Source: Gammaproteobacteria bacterium
GTDB lineage: Bacteria; Pseudomonadota; Gammaproteobacteria; Eutrophobiales; Eutrophobiaceae
Assembly: GCA_947480335.1 (NCBI GenBank)
Contig: CANKCB010000020.1
Location: 1-37,630, forward strand
Direction of reading: 5' to 3'
DNA length: 37,630 bases
Shown: piece after piece, positions 34,477-37,630 of the stretch
Position numbering within the stretch: position 1 is the first letter of the stretch
Layout of the letters: every line of letters starts with the position of its first letter
Notes under the pieces: model-generated
Database searches by the model: none
Seen by the model: only the letters and a program-made list of their open reading frames with translations
Told to the model about the DNA's origin: nothing
Program-made: the position numbers and the translations under genes

Positions 34477-35229
34477 ATGAAAATTACGATTTTTTCATGC
34501 TTGTCAGCACTGTTTTGTCTGCTCATATCATATAGTAGTCAGGCACAAAATCTGCCAAATAGTGAGGCCGAATTACATTTCGCTCGCCTTGCTTTCGGGG
34601 CGTATGGACGTACATTCAGTAATGATCCCGATGAGCCTTGGTTAAGGGATTGGCCAGATGCTGAAGACCATTTTTTAACTGGATTACAAAGGCTTACTGT
34701 TATACACAACGGTGAAAGCAGGCAAACCAGCCTGTTAGATGATTCAATTTTTGAATATCCAGTTGTGTACGCAGTTAAAGTGGGCTATTGGGATCTGAGT
34801 CAGCCGGAAATTGACCGTTTGCGTGAATATCTGGTTAGAGGTGGTTTCCTGATTGTAGATGACTTTCATGGTCCTGATGAATGGGTGCAATTCATGTCAT
34901 CTATGGAAAGGGTTTTTCCGGGCCGATCATTTATAGAAATTCCGGATAATCATGAAATCTTTCATGTACATTTTGATCTGGATGACCGCAGCCAGATTCC
35001 AGGTCGCCAAGCTGTCTACAATGGCGTTACCTGGGAAAATCCACTGGGGGTGCCAGAGTACTGGCGTGGCATTTATGATGATGATGGCAGATTGGTAGTA
35101 GCAATCAATTTTAACATGGATATGGGTGATGCCTGGGAACATGCTGACGATGCCTTTTACCCTGAACCATTAACAGCATTGGCATACCGTGTCGGGATAA
35201 ATTACATAATCTATGCCATGACACACTAA
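34477..35229 (+). CDS. exported DUF4159-domain protein
   Basis: 250 residues with a signal peptide (LFCLLISYSSQAQ). The mature part shows the DUF4159 pattern: ELHFARLAFG, YPVVYAVKVGYWDLSQPEIDRLREYLVRGGFLIVDDFHG, RVFPGRSFIEIP, and a final region rich in acidic and aromatic residues. The domain resembles the glutamine-amidotransferase-like fold used for ligand binding. It starts 9 bases after receptor 4, so it is probably its periplasmic partner. No catalytic triad was identified. Confidence 0.8.
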   Translation: MKITIFSCLSALFCLLISYSSQAQNLPNSEAELHFARLAFGAYGRTFSNDPDEPWLRDWPDAEDHFLTGLQRLTVIHNGESRQTSLLDDSIFEYPVVYAVKVGYWDLSQPEIDRLREYLVRGGFLIVDDFHGPDEWVQFMSSMERVFPGRSFIEIPDNHEIFHVHFDLDDRSQIPGRQAVYNGVTWENPLGVPEYWRGIYDDDGRLVVAINFNMDMGDAWEHADDAFYPEPLTALAYRVGINYIIYAMTH

Positions 35230-35322
35230 AATTAGCTTTTAACGACTAAAAGACGTCTGTCTGCTGGCGTTGATAGTCAGTATAGTAAAGCATCTTCAAA
35301 AAGTGTTTAAAGGGCCAAACTG

Positions 35323-35505
35323 ATGAAAAATACAATCCTATTATCGCTATTATTAATCCTGACATCTGCTTGTAGCAGTCCAGAGTCTGAAACCAAAATA
35401 TTTTCAGAACAAAAGCAGGCATTAGACAGCGCTAAGGAAGTGGAAGGCAAAATTCTTGATGCGGCCAAAGAACAAGAACAGGCCATAAAACAAAGTACGG
35501 AATAA
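35323..35505 (+). CDS. small lipoprotein (60 aa)
   Basis: A 60-residue protein with the lipobox LTSAC after a hydrophobic signal, then a charged region (KQALDSAKEVEGKILDAAKE) that should form an amphipathic helix. AAAGGG lies 9 bases upstream of the ATG. It may be a small envelope lipoprotein or linker; the function is unknown. It follows the DUF4159 gene by 93 bases. Confidence 0.7.
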   Translation: MKNTILLSLLLILTSACSSPESETKIFSEQKQALDSAKEVEGKILDAAKEQEQAIKQSTE

Positions 35506-35969
35506 GCACAAAATCCTATAATTAACTATAGGTATTAATTATATTGTATTGATATTAATACATATTATATTTTTACAGGGGCTAGGGCTTATATCTGACT
35601 TCAAACATAAAGAACTATAGTTAATTTAACATAATATACATTATGCGCAGTATGAGAATAACTTTACCATATTCTGCTAACTGTGCATTTCCTGATTCTT
35701 CATCGTTACCCCATCCAGAATGCTTTTATATTCCATATTAAGGTTCAATACCTGACACTCATCCATAAGTATCAATGTGTCAGTTTTATGCTGTAAAAGT
35801 AGATACCAGACACACCCCGTAAGATTACGTTATGCATTAGCTAGCTCTTACCGATTGGAGTCCAGTATATTGACTGTAATGCATTATGCTTATTGAAATG
35901 CCTGTAGTTTCTGTATTTCCAGAATAATATAACTATATAATTCCTCAAATATTTCACTAAACAGTCTAA
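35506..35969. other. AT-rich non-coding region with inverted repeats
   Basis: No gene is seen in these 464 bases. AATTAACTATAG (35520-35531) and CTATAGTTAATT (35615-35626) form a perfect 12-base inverted repeat 83 bases apart. Shorter symmetric elements include CATAATATACATTATG (about 35630-35645). CTGACAC/GTGTCAG (35752-35783) is followed by TTTT and could be a weak terminator. This could be a small non-autonomous element remnant, or a regulatory region for the acyltransferase gene. Confidence 0.35.
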
Positions 35970-36872
35970 ATGTCGTCAGTCAAACAACACCACATCAGGA
36001 TTCGTTACGCCATCGAAGCTTTGTTGGTAAAGATTGCCTACGGCATATTAACGTTATTGCCTATGCCTGTTGCCTCTGCGCTGGGTGGTTTTTTCGCAGC
36101 ACAATTTGGCCCCTACTTCGCCCGCAACAAGGTCGCTCATAACAATCTTTCCCGTGCGTTGCCTGAATTACCCCCCCAAGCACATACACGTATTATACGT
36201 GGGATGTGGAATAATCTCGGCCGTACATTCGTAGAATACCCTTACATTACCCGAATGAACAATGAAGCCTTTCGTAACATTGCAGTGCTTGAAGGGGTGG
36301 AACATATAAAGGCGGCGGATTTAGCTGGCAAAGGCAGTATTTTTTTCACCGGACATCTGGGTAATTTTGAAATTGGACCGAAACTGTTTGCCTGTAATGG
36401 TTTCCCACTGCATGTGGTATATAGAAGTAGCAATAATCCCGCATTACACGAACTGATTCACACATTACGTAATCGCTACCTTGCGGGTTCGATACCCAAG
36501 GGTAAGGCTGGATCCCGACAAATGATTGAGATTGTAAAATCGGGCCAACGTATAGGTATAATGTTAGATCAGAAAATGAATGATGGCATTCCTGTCAGGT
36601 TCTTTGGACAAGATGCCATGACAGCCCCTGGAGTTGCCCGTCTTGCGCTAAAATATGGAACCCAAATTTTACCGACTCGTATAATTCGCACAGATGGAAT
36701 CAAACATAAGGTTATTGTTTACCCACCTGTTACAATTACAAATACGGGAAGCTTGCACGACGATGTATTTACCATCATGAGCACAATCAATTCAATTCTG
36801 GAAAGCTGGATACGCGAATATCCGGAACAATGGACCTGGCTGCATCGCCGATGGCCAGAAAATAATAAATAG
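35970..36872 (+). CDS. lipid A biosynthesis-type lauroyl acyltransferase (LpxL/HtrB family)
   Basis: 300 residues with an N-terminal hydrophobic anchor (about 16-47) and the acyltransferase motif HLGNFE (H129-E134), the HX4E catalytic site of the LpxL/LpxM family. Downstream are DQKMNDGIPVRFFG and the typical C-terminal EYPEQWTWLHRRW. It would transfer a secondary acyl chain to lipid A or a related lipid at the inner membrane. It has no clear Shine-Dalgarno, so translation may be weak. The next gene starts 15 bases later, so the two are probably co-transcribed. Whether it is the main lipid A enzyme or a second paralogue cannot be told here. Confidence 0.88.
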   Translation: MSSVKQHHIRIRYAIEALLVKIAYGILTLLPMPVASALGGFFAAQFGPYFARNKVAHNNLSRALPELPPQAHTRIIRGMWNNLGRTFVEYPYITRMNNEAFRNIAVLEGVEHIKAADLAGKGSIFFTGHLGNFEIGPKLFACNGFPLHVVYRSSNNPALHELIHTLRNRYLAGSIPKGKAGSRQMIEIVKSGQRIGIMLDQKMNDGIPVRFFGQDAMTAPGVARLALKYGTQILPTRIIRTDGIKHKVIVYPPVTITNTGSLHDDVFTIMSTINSILESWIREYPEQWTWLHRRWPENNK

Positions 36873-36887
36873 TTACGAGGTCAATCG

Positions 36888-37298
36888 ATGAAAGACGGTA
36901 TTACATGGGTCATTTTAACAGACGGCAATTATATAAAAATCATGTTTAACAAGGTCCGCGGAGATAACCTGAAAACCCTCAGGGAGGGTGATTTTGAACA
37001 TACCAGTGAAATTGCCTATAAAATGGTTACCCGCAAACGTGCCTTAACACTAAACAAATTGGCGACCCTGCAAGACGAACAATCCTTCTTCCTTAAATTA
37101 CTGGCTGATTTTCTGAACAAACAACAGGAAATAAATGCATTTCAATATCTGACTCTGGTTGCCCCCGGAGATATAACAGACATCATAAAGGGATTTCTGC
37201 CTGAGACCGTTAATAAAATGATTATTTCTTCAGTAAAGGCAGATTACCTGCAGTTATCTCAGGACAAGATACAGACTAATTTATCCGGGAATTATTAG
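36888..37298 (+). CDS. host-attachment-like protein (baeRF/AtsE family, tentative)
   Basis: 136 residues. The first strand TWVILTDGNYIKIMFN and the later FFLKLLADFLNKQQEINAFQYLTLVAPGDITDIIKG match the pattern of host-attachment (pfam Host_attach, bacterial eRF1-related) proteins: W-hhhADG..A.hh..., then F...LA..L......hhLVAPP..L. No signal peptide or membrane segment is seen. The start has ACGAGG 9 bases upstream. It is 15 bases after the acyltransferase gene and probably co-transcribed with it. The name of the family does not establish a role in attachment. Confidence 0.5.
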   Translation: MKDGITWVILTDGNYIKIMFNKVRGDNLKTLREGDFEHTSEIAYKMVTRKRALTLNKLATLQDEQSFFLKLLADFLNKQQEINAFQYLTLVAPGDITDIIKGFLPETVNKMIISSVKADYLQLSQDKIQTNLSGNY

Positions 37299-37363
37299 GA
37301 TTACCGTTTAAATATCTAGTCACACATTTGTAAAATAGTTGCTTCTGCAGAGTAAAAATCGGC

Positions 37364-37489
37364 TCACATTGCCCTGATGATATCAACAGGCATATCTTCA
37401 GCGTCTATTGCCAAAAATAGCATGGAAACAGAATGTTCAATTCTTGACAATTCATTGCCATACGCATAAGGTTTTTCACAGGTTGGTCT
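37364..37489 (-). pseudogene. C-terminal gene fragment cut by the IS30 element (tentative)
   Basis: On the reverse strand 41 codons are open from next to the IS30 transposase end to a TGA, reading ...SMLFLAIDAEDMPVDIIRAM. The composition is protein-like, and the frame begins at about the point where the IS30 element should end, so it may be the tail of an interrupted gene. No family was recognised; a chance frame is possible. Confidence 0.25.
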
Positions 37490-37496
37490 CTATTTT

Positions 37497-37630
37497 CTAT
37501 TGCAACAGTTCACTGAAAGCTTCGAACGGTGTTTTCCAGCCTAACACTTTTCTGGGTCTGCCATTTAATCTGTCCTGGGCCTTCTGTATTTCATAGGCAC
37601 TGACCTGATGAAAGTCTGTCCCTTTCGGAA
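37497..37630 (-). CDS. IS30-family transposase, C-terminal part (cut by window edge)
   Basis: The reverse strand encodes PKGTDFHQVSAYEIQKAQDR, then LNGRPRKVLGWKTPFEAFSELLQ and a stop. LN-RPRK-L-W-TP-E-F is the typical end of IS30-type DDE integrases. Only the last 44 residues are inside the window. The terminal inverted repeat should lie just beyond the stop, around 37470-37496, but could not be assigned. Confidence 0.85.
   Translation of the reverse strand, partial: PKGTDFHQVSAYEIQKAQDRLNGRPRKVLGWKTPFEAFSELLQ

Overview
The window looks like a chromosomal segment of a Gram-negative gammaproteobacterium, probably free-living or aquatic. Its backbone carries uvrC-pgsA followed by tRNA-Gly(GCC), tRNA-Cys(GCA) and tRNA-Leu(UAA), the same order as uvrC-pgsA-glyW-cysT-leuZ in Escherichia coli. 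Four TonB-dependent outer-membrane receptor genes, lipoproteins with lipoboxes, a Tat signal motif and a lipid A-type acyltransferase agree with a two-membrane cell.

Layout. Positions 1-165 hold the end of an IS3-family element. Positions 367-2955 hold a decayed glycosyltransferase-like start, a small four-helix flippase-like protein and a large polytopic membrane protein, which together suggest a broken lipid-linked glycosylation locus. Positions 2972-4315 encode a serine/threonine kinase with a C-terminal cyclic-nucleotide-binding domain. Positions 4433-7456 form a tight DNA-repair and phospholipid operon (family-5 uracil-DNA glycosylase, uvrC, pgsA). Three tRNA genes follow at 7539-7895.

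The last 59 bases of tRNA-Leu are repeated exactly at 23206-23264. I read the 15.4 kb between the copies as a genomic island integrated into the tRNA-Leu 3' end. It has no visible integrase; its left edge holds only small ORFs and a broken Sel1-repeat gene. The island carries TonB receptor 1, a DUF1592-type c-type cytochrome protein, a Tat-exported DUF1552 protein, a secreted ankyrin-repeat protein, TonB receptor 2 and a lipoprotein amidohydrolase, all on the + strand.

Immediately beyond the second att copy lies a second, diverged version of the same module: DUF1592, DUF1552, ankyrin, TonB receptor 3, ended by a strong terminator. A fourth receptor with a DUF4159 partner and a small lipoprotein follow. 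The right part holds an LpxL-like acyltransferase, a protein resembling host-attachment (baeRF-like) proteins, and the end of an IS30-family transposase.

The main discovery candidate is the repeated four-part module. It combines a receptor for uptake across the outer membrane, an exported protein with two CxxCH haem motifs, a Tat-exported partner whose start codon overlaps the cytochrome gene's stop, and a periplasmic ankyrin scaffold with conserved cysteines. I infer one exported redox and uptake machine acting on an unknown organic substrate. Its occurrence twice side by side, once inside a tRNA island and once just outside, suggests it is an exchangeable accessory trait. The biochemical function of the DUF families is not known to me, so the substrate is open.
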